In this document: piece after piece, positions 1 through 6,540 of the stretch
How the letters are laid out: each line of letters begins with the position of its first letter
How positions within the stretch are numbered: position 1 is the first letter of the stretch
From: an uncultured Eubacteriales bacterium
Lineage (GTDB): Bacteria > Bacillota > Clostridia > Peptostreptococcales > Anaerovoracaceae
Direction of reading: 5' to 3'
Assembly: GCA_902803725.1 (NCBI GenBank)
Contig: CADCRD010000133.1
Location: 1-28,033, forward strand
Length of the DNA: 28,033 nt
Notes under the pieces: model-generated
The model's input: the letters and a program-made list of their open reading frames with translations, nothing else
Told to the model about the DNA's origin: nothing
The model's database searches: none
Position numbers and translations under genes: made by a program

Positions 1-330
1 CAGCAGCAGGAACATCGAAGGCGTAATGAGCATCAGACCATAGTGAACGAAAATGGCTATTGTACCACCGGCGCGCCATGCAGCTGAGACCATACCGATG
101 AGCAACAGTGTAGACACGACTCCCATAGATTCCTTTGCCCCCCGGACAGACATTTCCTTTATTTTCCGGACGCTCAAACCACGGTTCGCCGCGATCAAAG
201 CGTAACATATATAACCGACTGTCATTGGTACGATCAGGTACATTTCCGTTATTGCTGCAGCTATAACACTTGCCATGAAAACAATCGATCCCGTAATGAC
301 ATCTTTGTTTTTAATCAGTTTCACAGCCAT
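1..330 (-). CDS. NhaC-family Na+/H+ antiporter, N-terminal part (runs off the window)
   Basis: The N-terminal 110 residues of a polytopic membrane protein; the frame is open to the left edge, so the rest lies outside. It starts at ATG 328-330 with AAGGA a few bases upstream. The visible part has two hydrophobic segments (about residues 12-45 and 62-85) joined by a basic loop. It aligns without gaps to the complete NhaC-like protein at 1429-2805: GGTIAIFVHYGLMLITP here matches SGLIALFVDFGISMITP there. NhaC proteins exchange Na+ (or an organic substrate in some subfamilies) for protons across the cytoplasmic membrane; the substrate cannot be told from this fragment. It is divergent from the LysR-type regulator at 540, which suggests control by that regulator. 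The family call rests on the similarity to the complete paralogue. Confidence 0.8.
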   Translation of the reverse strand, partial: MAVKLIKNKDVITGSIVFMASVIAAAITEMYLIVPMTVGYICYALIAANRGLSVRKIKEMSVRGAKESMGVVSTLLLIGMVSAAWRAGGTIAIFVHYGLMLITPSMFLLL

Positions 331-425
331 TTTTGTTCCTTCTTTCTGTGATTATCTTTTTCACATTTATTTTTCACACTTTTTTATTCTGATTACCCAG
401 GGTTGACTTCCCTGTGTTTTCATAT

Positions 426-469
426 TAACATTGCAATATATATTTGTATAATTAATAAATTCAATGTTA
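426..469. promoter_or_regulatory. Inverted repeat in the divergent nhaC-like/lysR intergenic region (candidate operator)
   Basis: TAACATTG at 426-433 and its exact reverse complement CAATGTTA at 462-469 are separated by 28 bases, 36 bp centre to centre. The repeat lies between divergent genes and overlaps likely promoters in both directions. Rightward: TTGTAT 444-449 and TATAGT 468-473, 18-bp spacer. Leftward: TTGAAT (complement of 459-464) and TATATA (complement of 437-442), 16-bp spacer. LysR-type regulators often bind dyads in such divergent regions. Binding is an inference. Confidence 0.4.
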
Positions 470-539
470 TAGTTTGATTTTTTAAATATACAATAACTGT
501 CTTTTACAGGAGTCCGCGCTATAAGCTGAGGAAAACGAT

Positions 540-1400
540 ATGGAAATAAGAAACATTGAAACATTCGTATCTGCAGTCGAAACAGGCAGCTTTTCTGCTG
601 CCGCTGATCTTCTTGGTTATACACAGTCTACCGTGACCGTTCATATCAAACAGCTTGAAGATGAATTCGGTGTGCTCTTTTTTGAAAGAATAGGCAAACA
701 GGTCCATCTTACCGAAGAGGGCAGGTGTTTTTATGAGCATGCTCTCGATATTCTGCGTGAAGTAAAAATTGCGGCAGAATCGATCCGGCCTTCAAATGAA
801 CCTTCCGGCCTGCTGAGGCTCGGGTCCGTGAATTCCCTGTCCCAGCTGCAGCTGCCCGGACTTATCCTGGAACTTCATGATCGATTCCCTGAAATATGCG
901 TTGCTGTTGAGTCTGAATCACCACCTTTGCTGTTTGAGATGCTGCGTCACAACGAACTTGATCTTTTGTACCTGCTCGGAGGAGGTCCGCTGCCGGATGA
1001 TATGATCAGCGTCTACGAGCGAAAGGAGCCTCTGAGTTTTGTTGTTTCCAAAGATCATCCGCTGGCAAAGAAAAAGAAAGTTACTCTCAGGGAGCTGGCA
1101 AAAGAAGAATTTGTAACAACACAAAAATCGGCAGTTACATTAGGCAAATATATGAAGGCGGCCGGACTGGATTTTCATCCTTTCCTCACCGCCGGCACAA
1201 CAGATCTGCTGCTCCAGATCGCCTCTGAAAGCAATGCCGTGACATTCCTGCTGGATTTCGCTTCTCAACACTACGTTGACGACGGCAAAGTAAAAAGACT
1301 CCACGTCGACGGGATCACGGAGTCTTATATTACAAAAGTCATTTATCACAAAAAGAAATGGGTCTCACCGCAGATGCAGGCATTTATCTCACTGCTGTGA
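540..1400 (+). CDS. LysR-family transcriptional regulator
   Basis: A 286-residue protein of normal LysR length. Residues 1-60 form the N-terminal winged helix-turn-helix: the IETFVSAVETGSFSAAADLLGYTQ stretch and the following STVTVHIKQLEDEFGVLFFER give the classic LysR pattern. The rest is the periplasmic-binding-like effector domain (about 90-286). The start at ATG 540 is preceded by GAGGA (528-532) at 7 bases. Such proteins sense a small molecule and activate or repress a neighbouring, often divergent, gene while repressing themselves. The gene is divergent from one NhaC-like antiporter (1-330) and convergent with a second (1429-2805), so it may control one or both. The effector is unknown and no named orthologue is claimed. 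Confidence 0.93.
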   Translation: MEIRNIETFVSAVETGSFSAAADLLGYTQSTVTVHIKQLEDEFGVLFFERIGKQVHLTEEGRCFYEHALDILREVKIAAESIRPSNEPSGLLRLGSVNSLSQLQLPGLILELHDRFPEICVAVESESPPLLFEMLRHNELDLLYLLGGGPLPDDMISVYERKEPLSFVVSKDHPLAKKKKVTLRELAKEEFVTTQKSAVTLGKYMKAAGLDFHPFLTAGTTDLLLQIASESNAVTFLLDFASQHYVDDGKVKRLHVDGITESYITKVIYHKKKWVSPQMQAFISLL

Positions 1401-1402
1401 TA

Positions 1403-1421
1403 CGGCAGACACTTACTGCCG
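1403..1421. terminator. Small hairpin between converging lysR and nhaC-like genes
   Basis: CGGCAG (1403-1408) and CTGCCG (1416-1421) pair across a 7-base loop, in the 28-bp gap between the two stop codons. There is no T-run on either side, so termination may be weak or absent. Confidence 0.3.
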
Positions 1422-1428
1422 CTAAAGA

Positions 1429-2805
1429 TCAGCGAACATGTATCCGCGGCCACATCCATTTCTTTGTCAGCATATGGCAGATCGGCATCAGGAATATAAA
1501 AACAGCATATAACGCTGACACCACCGGGGCATCCAGCATACTCAGCGGTACAGCCATGAATATCGACCAGGGTATCCAACCTGTTGTAACGATCGTTGTG
1601 TTCTCAATATCTATGGCCAGTTCTGTATTATCTCCTCCCGTATCTTTATACGGCTGATCCAGCATCACAGCACACATTATAGTTGCGACGGACTGATTGC
1701 AGAAAATTGCCGAAAATGCCAGTCCGGAGATGAATGTCATGAAAACTCTCCCGGTTTTTCTGCAGCCATTTGACAGCAGAGTCTGTATGCCTTGAAACAT
1801 CTTTGTCTCTTCAATGATCGATGAATATGAACAGGATATCAATATGATCCCGCTGACTTCGAGCATCGAAAACATTCCGCCGCCTGAAAATATCCTTCCC
1901 ATTTCTCCTGCAGCGCTGTAACCGAACACAGCATATTTTATTGCATCTGCCACCGATGTCTGCTGAATAAATACGGTTACCAGAAATGCCGCTGCTGCAC
2001 TTGCCAGTACTGCCCATTTAACTTTTACCCTGACCAGAGGCAGCACGATCAATATCAACGCCGGAATTGCAACGATCCAGTTCATATCAAATGTCGTTTT
2101 TATCGCCTGCACAATGTCACTATCAACATGACTGATAGGATTACTCATAGAAAAAAACATATAGACTCCTGCTGACAATGCCACAGGGATGATCATAGTC
2201 TTTGCCATCAGCGGCAGATTTTCCTCCGGCTTTGTACCTGTAACTGCCGCAGTGAGCAGCATGCTCGATGATACAGGTGAGAATCTGTCGCCAAAATATG
2301 CACCACTTAACACTGCTCCGGCAACAACTGCAGTATTCACATCACCAGCTCTTGCCAGCGACATCAGTATGACGCCCAAAGTTCCTACAACTCCAAAACT
2401 GGTTCCCATTGCATATGAGAATATGCAGCATAAAGCAAAAGCCAGTAAAATGAATGCTTTTGGGGTTATCATGCTTATACCGAAATCAACAAATAATGCA
2501 ATCAGTCCGCTGCTGCGCCATGTTCCTGTAACAAGTCCTATCATCAGTATAACAGATACTACAATCAGCGCTTCCCTGAAACCTTCACCTGATATCTTTA
2601 TCAGTTCTTTCATTTTTCTGCCGCGATAAATTCCCGCACACGTAAAACATACATACCCTATGGCCATAGGAATGACAAGAGAGAAATCGAAGGTGATCGA
2701 TGCAATGATTGCTGCAGCAAATACGATCAGTGCAACTATAACATCGATATCCTTTTTTATCCCTGTTCTGCTTTTTTTAAATACTTCTTTTCTGTTATCA
2801 GTCAT
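1429..2805 (-). CDS. NhaC-family Na+/H+ antiporter (complete paralogue)
   Basis: A 458-residue integral membrane protein with about 11-12 hydrophobic segments, the usual NhaC length. The motif SGAYFGDRFSPVSSS (about residues 168-182) is the family's conserved glycine/aspartate signature thought to line the ion path, and a second polar membrane motif FCNQSVATIM lies near residue 368. The cytoplasmic N-terminus is basic. The start at 2805 has only a weak ribosome site, so initiation a little downstream is possible but would cut little. NhaC proteins exchange Na+ for H+; some family members exchange organic pairs such as malate/lactate, so the substrate is open. The gene is convergent with the LysR gene and paralogous to the fragment at 1-330, giving an antiporter-regulator-antiporter cluster. 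Confidence 0.9.
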   Translation of the reverse strand: MTDNRKEVFKKSRTGIKKDIDVIVALIVFAAAIIASITFDFSLVIPMAIGYVCFTCAGIYRGRKMKELIKISGEGFREALIVVSVILMIGLVTGTWRSSGLIALFVDFGISMITPKAFILLAFALCCIFSYAMGTSFGVVGTLGVILMSLARAGDVNTAVVAGAVLSGAYFGDRFSPVSSSMLLTAAVTGTKPEENLPLMAKTMIIPVALSAGVYMFFSMSNPISHVDSDIVQAIKTTFDMNWIVAIPALILIVLPLVRVKVKWAVLASAAAAFLVTVFIQQTSVADAIKYAVFGYSAAGEMGRIFSGGGMFSMLEVSGIILISCSYSSIIEETKMFQGIQTLLSNGCRKTGRVFMTFISGLAFSAIFCNQSVATIMCAVMLDQPYKDTGGDNTELAIDIENTTIVTTGWIPWSIFMAVPLSMLDAPVVSALYAVFIFLMPICHMLTKKWMWPRIHVR

Positions 2806-2861
2806 TCTTTGAATTTGATATCATTACTGTTTACTATCTGAGTATTTTATCTAATATTTAA

Positions 2862-2880
2862 TATATCAGTTGATGATATA
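2862..2880. promoter_or_regulatory. Dyad with LysR-type T-N11-A spacing upstream of nhaC-like gene
   Basis: TATATCA (2862-2868) and TGATATA (2874-2880) are perfect inverted arms around GTTGA. Inside is TATC-N7-GATA (2864-2878), a T-N11-A dyad of the type LysR proteins bind. It lies about 60 bp upstream of the start at 2805. Function is inferred. Confidence 0.35.
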
Positions 2881-3026
2881 CCATTATTTTACATTTTCTG
2901 TTGGTTCATTACTTTATTTCATCTTTATTTTGTACACGGTTTAACACATTTTTGGGTATTATTATTATTGTTATGTGCACATTTTTATTTAATTATTTGT
3001 GGATGATTCTTTTAAATTCTTTGATT

Positions 3027-3635
3027 TTACTTGTTTTCAGGTGCCTTAAAATAGTATCCGCCGCCTTTGATGCAATAGTCTGTATAATCTTTTACCATCA
3101 AATATAGTATTTTCCCTTTATATGTCTGTCCTGAATAAAAATCATATCCAACCGGCATATCCCCGATTTCCTTTGCTTCCGACAGACCTTTGTATACTGT
3201 ATTTCCGGCTGTTAATTCTTCTTTTCCATCCATAGATGTGATTTTGAATTTAATTGCCACGTCCGTGATCCCAAAGTCGCTGTCCGGAAAATCTTTCGGG
3301 AACTTCACATCATAATACGCTATTATATATCCGGTCTTATCATTTTCACTGTCAGTCTCTATCAAGTCACCTTTTGCGGAAGAGTTGTATTTTTCGATTT
3401 CTTTGGCTACTTTGTCCGGTCTAGTTTCTACCTTGTTTATTCTGAATTCAACTGTATGCTTTTTCTTGTCCGCTTCTGCTTTTTTCTTTGTCTTCTCCCA
3501 TGATCCAATTTCTTTATACTTTATATTACTATCTTTTCCTGAGCTGCTGCTATCATTATTATCTCCGCAGCCAATGAATAATGTCATTACCACTGCTATC
3601 ATCATTATCAATAAAATATATAATATCTTTTTCAT
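3027..3635 (-). CDS. Putative lipoprotein of unknown function
   Basis: A 202-residue protein not recognised as a named family. Residues 1-22 are a lipoprotein signal peptide: KK at positions 2-3, a hydrophobic run, then the lipobox FIGC with the lipidated Cys at 23. A Ser/Asp/Gly-rich tether follows (GDNNDSSSSGKDS), then a lysine-rich stretch and a beta-rich region ending in KAPENK. It should sit on the outer face of the membrane. The pattern of tether plus a roughly 130-residue beta-rich domain resembles small immunoglobulin-like lipoproteins (DUF4352 type), but I cannot confirm membership. The start is supported by AAAGGGA 6-7 bases upstream. It appears monocistronic, with a terminator-like hairpin upstream at 3698-3716. 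No functional link to the antiporters or to parB is evident. Confidence 0.8.
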   Translation of the reverse strand: MKKILYILLIMMIAVVMTLFIGCGDNNDSSSSGKDSNIKYKEIGSWEKTKKKAEADKKKHTVEFRINKVETRPDKVAKEIEKYNSSAKGDLIETDSENDKTGYIIAYYDVKFPKDFPDSDFGITDVAIKFKITSMDGKEELTAGNTVYKGLSEAKEIGDMPVGYDFYSGQTYKGKILYLMVKDYTDYCIKGGGYYFKAPENK

Positions 3636-3697
3636 AACATTCCCTTTTTTATCTGTTAATATTTGATCTGCTTTTCTCTGAATAATTCTAAAAAATC

Positions 3698-3716
3698 TCT
3701 GATTTCACAAATCAGA
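3698..3716 (-). terminator. Second hairpin downstream of parB (weak terminator)
   Basis: TCTGATTT (3698-3705) and AAATCAGA (3709-3716) pair around a 3-base loop. Read on the minus strand the stem is followed by GATTTTTT. It would back up the stronger hairpin at 3792-3813 or attenuate transcription into the lipoprotein gene. A second small hairpin (ATGAATA 3720-3726 with TATTCAT 3733-3739) lies beside it. Confidence 0.45.
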
Positions 3717-3791
3717 TGCATGAATATACTTTTATTCATACAGTTACATCATAACATTTTTTTATTATTTTTGCCCATTTTTTAGCTAAAA

Positions 3792-3813
3792 GACAGAGGC
3801 AATTGACTCTGTC
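3792..3813 (-). terminator. Rho-independent terminator of parAB
   Basis: GACAGAG (3792-3798) and CTCTGTC (3807-3813) form a 7-bp stem with an 8-base loop, extended by A4 (3788-3791) against T4 (3814-3817). It lies about 100 bp past the parB stop. On the minus strand the stem is followed by TTTT; on the plus strand by T6, so it can work in both directions. Confidence 0.75.
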
Positions 3814-3857
3814 TTTTTTGAACAAATATTAATCTACTATTATTTCCTTTTCACAAA

Positions 3858-3873
3858 TGTTTCACGTGAAACA
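3858..3873. other. parS centromere site 1 (perfect)
   Basis: TGTTTCACGTGAAACA, an exact match to the Firmicutes parS consensus bound by ParB/Spo0J. It lies about 40 bp downstream of the parB stop and sits in a longer perfect palindrome of 26 bp (3853-3878). Confidence 0.95.
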
Positions 3874-3913
3874 TTTGTATTTAATATTAATTTTGAGATG
3901 CAGTGAGCTCCTT

Positions 3914-4810
3914 TTATACGCTGCGGAGCAAATCTATCAGTCTTTCCAGTTCATCTCTGCTATAGTATTCTATTTCAATCTTTCCGCGCTTTACACCCAG
4001 CCTCAGATTCACTTTAGTTCCCAGATGTTCTTTCAATTCTGCCTCGACATGAAGAACATCGGCATTCCTTTCAGCAGGTCTTCCCTTTCTGACTTTACCT
4101 TTCTTATTTTCCTGGCCGCTCAATTTTTCCACATCTCTGACTGATAGACCTTCTTTTTCAATCTGTTTAGCCACTCTGATTCTGTCTTTATCTGATTTGA
4201 ATGACAAAAGTGCCCGTCCGTGACCTCCGGATAATTTGCCATCGCTCATCATGTTCCGGACTTCTTTAGGAAGTTTCAGCAGACGTAGCGAATTCGTAAT
4301 GTACGGTCTGCTTTTTCCGACACTTTTTGAGACCTGCTCTTGCGTCAGGCCATATACAGACATCATATGATCAAGACCTTCTGCCTCTTCTATCGGATTC
4401 AAATCCTCTCGCTGCATGTTTTCTACAATTGCCAGCAGCATTAATTCCTCGTCCGACAACTCACGAACAAGGCAAGGGACTTCTTTCAATCCTGCCAGTC
4501 TTGACGCGCGCCATCTGCGCTCTCCTGCAACTATCTCATATATTCCATTGCTGGGACGAACAATGATAGGCTGGATGATTCCATGCTCTTTTATGGACTC
4601 TGCAAGATCATTCAGTCCTTCTTCATCAAAAACCTTTCGAGGCTGATTTGCATTCGGTTTTATGTCATCAATTGATATATCAGTTGTGCCGGGTTGATCT
4701 ATTTTTGCAGATCCTCCACGTTTTGACTGCTTTAGAGTTTCAGCGTTCATTTCACCAAACAGCGCATCAAGACCTTTTCCCAAACCGGTATTTTTCTTTT
4801 TTCCTGCCAT
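3914..4810 (-). CDS. parB: Chromosome-partitioning protein ParB (Spo0J)
   Basis: A 298-residue CTP-dependent DNA clamp that loads at parS and spreads to organise the origin and recruit SMC. The N-terminal GLGKGLDALFGE is the ParA-contacting motif. The CTP-binding domain follows, with GERRWRAS and ENMQREDLNP (about residues 95-150). A helix-turn-helix parS-binding region is in the middle (TQEQVSKSVGKSRPYITNSL, about 155-175), and a C-terminal dimerisation domain ends RLIDLLRSV. The start is 4 bp after the parA stop, with GGAGGAG inside the end of parA, so the two are translationally coupled. Three parS sites flank the pair. Only one ParB-family gene is present; there is no Noc next to rsmG as in Bacillus. 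Confidence 0.97.
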   Translation of the reverse strand: MAGKKKNTGLGKGLDALFGEMNAETLKQSKRGGSAKIDQPGTTDISIDDIKPNANQPRKVFDEEGLNDLAESIKEHGIIQPIIVRPSNGIYEIVAGERRWRASRLAGLKEVPCLVRELSDEELMLLAIVENMQREDLNPIEEAEGLDHMMSVYGLTQEQVSKSVGKSRPYITNSLRLLKLPKEVRNMMSDGKLSGGHGRALLSFKSDKDRIRVAKQIEKEGLSVRDVEKLSGQENKKGKVRKGRPAERNADVLHVEAELKEHLGTKVNLRLGVKRGKIEIEYYSRDELERLIDLLRSV

Positions 4811-4814
4811 TTCC

Positions 4815-5582
4815 CTACTCCTCCAGACTTAAAAATTCATCGGCAAATTCCGAATATGCTTCTGCGCCTGTGGAATTCGGGTCATATTTTACTATTGGCA
4901 TACCATAACTTGGCGCCTCAGCAAGTCTGACATTTCTGGGGATCACAGTAGTATAAACTTTTTCCCTGAAGTATTTTTTTACTTCCTCAACGACCTGGAT
5001 CGAGAGATTAGTACGTCCGTCAAACATACTGAGAATAACACCTTCGATCTCAAGATCAGGATTCAGTTTTGCTTTAACGATCTCAATCGTGCTCATCAGC
5101 TGACTGACCCCTTCAAGTGCATAATATTCACATTGTATCGGAATGAGAACGGAATCCACTGCAGTCAATGAATTGATCGTCAAAAGACCGAGTGAAGGCG
5201 GACAATCTATAAATATATAATCATATCTGCTCTTGATCGGCGCAAGTGCCGTTTTGAGCCTGCTCTCTCTGTGATCCAGCTGTACCAGTTCAACTTCAGC
5301 ACCTGCCAGTTCGACACTTCCGGGAATTAAATCAAGCCCTTCCGTCTGTGTATGTACTATTGCATCATCAATATTAAGATCACTGTTTGTCAAAACATCA
5401 TATGTTGTAAATTCCTGACCTGTTTTTGATACTCCAAGCCCGCTGGTGGTATTTCCCTGAGGGTCAATATCTAAAACCAGTATTTTCTTCCCCTTAACAG
5501 CAAGGCATGCGGCCAGATTGATATTTGTTGTTGTTTTTCCGACGCCGCCTTTTTGGTTAAATATTGCAATGGCCTTACCCAA
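4815..5582 (-). CDS. parA: Chromosome-partitioning ATPase ParA (Soj)
   Basis: A 255-residue deviant Walker ATPase of the MinD/ParA superfamily. It cycles on and off DNA under ParB stimulation and, in Firmicutes, also modulates DnaA. The deviant P-loop KGGVGKTT is at residues 11-18 with the signature lysine at 11; the switch region DIDPQGN and Walker B IFIDCPPSLG follow. There is no N-terminal HTH, so it is the short chromosomal Soj type. The start codon is TTG (complement of 5580-5582), chosen because MGKAIAIFNQKGG begins where the family does and AAGGAGG sits 7 bases upstream. It is upstream of parB in one operon; the promoter lies in the 176-bp gap to rsmG, which also holds two parS sites. 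Confidence 0.97.
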   Translation of the reverse strand: MGKAIAIFNQKGGVGKTTTNINLAACLAVKGKKILVLDIDPQGNTTSGLGVSKTGQEFTTYDVLTNSDLNIDDAIVHTQTEGLDLIPGSVELAGAEVELVQLDHRESRLKTALAPIKSRYDYIFIDCPPSLGLLTINSLTAVDSVLIPIQCEYYALEGVSQLMSTIEIVKAKLNPDLEIEGVILSMFDGRTNLSIQVVEEVKKYFREKVYTTVIPRNVRLAEAPSYGMPIVKYDPNSTGAEAYSEFADEFLSLEE

Positions 5583-5640
5583 ATTTATACCTCCTTCATA
5601 TATTTATCTGAGATGTATTTTGATTATATATCATTTCACT

Positions 5641-5664
5641 ATATTATTCTACATATTATTCTAT
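5641..5664. repeat. Tandem 12-bp direct repeat in the parA upstream region
   Basis: ATATTATTCTAC is followed at once by ATATTATTCTAT, 11 of 12 bases identical. It sits between parS site 2 and the parA start, near a candidate minus-strand -10 (TATAAT on the complement around 5625). It may be a protein-binding site or just A+T-rich promoter sequence. Confidence 0.45.
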
Positions 5665-5674
5665 AAAAAATAAA

Positions 5675-5690
5675 TGTTTCACGTGAAACA
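5675..5690. other. parS centromere site 2 (perfect)
   Basis: TGTTTCACGTGAAACA in the parA-rsmG gap, inside a perfect 24-bp palindrome (5671-5694) with TAAA/TTTA outer arms. It is 92 bp upstream of parA, so ParB bound here could also affect parAB expression. Confidence 0.95.
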
Positions 5691-5733
5691 TTTACTCTTA
5701 CAGATAATTTATTAATTCATTATATATATAGAA

Positions 5734-5749
5734 TGTTTCACGTGAAACA
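5734..5749. other. parS centromere site 3 (perfect)
   Basis: TGTTTCACGTGAAACA, 59 bp from site 2, inside a perfect 30-bp palindrome (5727-5756) that ends 2 bp from the rsmG stop codon. Spacing between sites 2 and 3 is close to 5.6 helical turns. Confidence 0.95.
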
Positions 5750-5758
5750 TTCTATAAT

Positions 5759-6535
5759 TTACAGTGGCTTCTTAGATGGCTTGCCGCCGCCACGGGGATA
5801 TTTTTCAGGAGTATTATTTATTTTTTGAATATAAACGAGTCGGTGCCCCTCATTTCCGGAAACTGCAAAAGAAGAGTCTGCAGTTTCTTCAACCCTGTCA
5901 ATATATCCGCCAAGCAAACTGACAGCGTTTTTTGCTGATGATATTTCTGCATCACTTCCGGGTCCTTTATATGCGATAAATGTACCGCCTTTCACAACAA
6001 AAGGAAGGCAATATTCAGACAGAGTAGACATAGAGGCGACAGCTCTGGAAACACAGAGATCAAATTGTTCTCTGTACTCCGCTTTTCGTCCAAGTTCTTC
6101 GGCACGACCATGAATAGCTGTGACATTTCTGATATTCAGTTCATCACAAATCTGCTGTACGATCTTCATTCGTTTTCCAGAAGAATCCATAAGAACAAAT
6201 TCCTTGTTATCAAACAGAACAGCAAGAGGTACACCGGGAAAACCACCGCCGCTGCCAATATCAATGATTCTTTCTGAAGATCTGAACTCCTTACTTTGCG
6301 TGCACATCAAAGAATCAATATAATGTTTCCTGTCAAATTCATCAGGATCAACAATTCTGGTTAAATTTACCATTTTATTGATTTCAAGTAATCTGCTCCT
6401 GTATTCACATAAAATGTTCATTTTTTCAGAAACAATTTTCTCGGATAACTGCATTTCAGCCTCAGTAATTGCAGCATTGCCGTCTTTGTTGTCACTGCTC
6501 AATATTGCTTTTATTACATCCAATAATTCACTCAT
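5759..6535 (-). CDS. rsmG: 16S rRNA (guanine-N7) methyltransferase RsmG (GidB)
   Basis: A 258-residue SAM-dependent methyltransferase, slightly longer than the usual 210-240. It makes m7G527 in 16S rRNA; loss in other bacteria gives low-level streptomycin resistance. The Rossmann SAM motif is IDIGSGGGFPGVPLA (about residues 91-105). Upstream lies the family pattern VNLTRI...HYIDSL, and downstream SRAVA and the KGP motif. The C-terminal tail (PRGGGKPSKKPL) is basic, fitting rRNA contact. It starts 5 bp after the mnmG stop, so it is the last gene of an mnmE-mnmG-rsmG operon. The extended parS palindrome follows the stop directly. Confidence 0.96.
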   Translation of the reverse strand: MSELLDVIKAILSSDNKDGNAAITEAEMQLSEKIVSEKMNILCEYRSRLLEINKMVNLTRIVDPDEFDRKHYIDSLMCTQSKEFRSSERIIDIGSGGGFPGVPLAVLFDNKEFVLMDSSGKRMKIVQQICDELNIRNVTAIHGRAEELGRKAEYREQFDLCVSRAVASMSTLSEYCLPFVVKGGTFIAYKGPGSDAEISSAKNAVSLLGGYIDRVEETADSSFAVSGNEGHRLVYIQKINNTPEKYPRGGGKPSKKPL

Positions 6536-6540
6536 TCTGA

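Noticed and set aside
5583..5758. Possible noc gene between rsmG and parA, as in Bacillus
   Set aside because: The gap is only 176 bp and holds parS sites and A+T-rich promoter sequence with no suitable frame.
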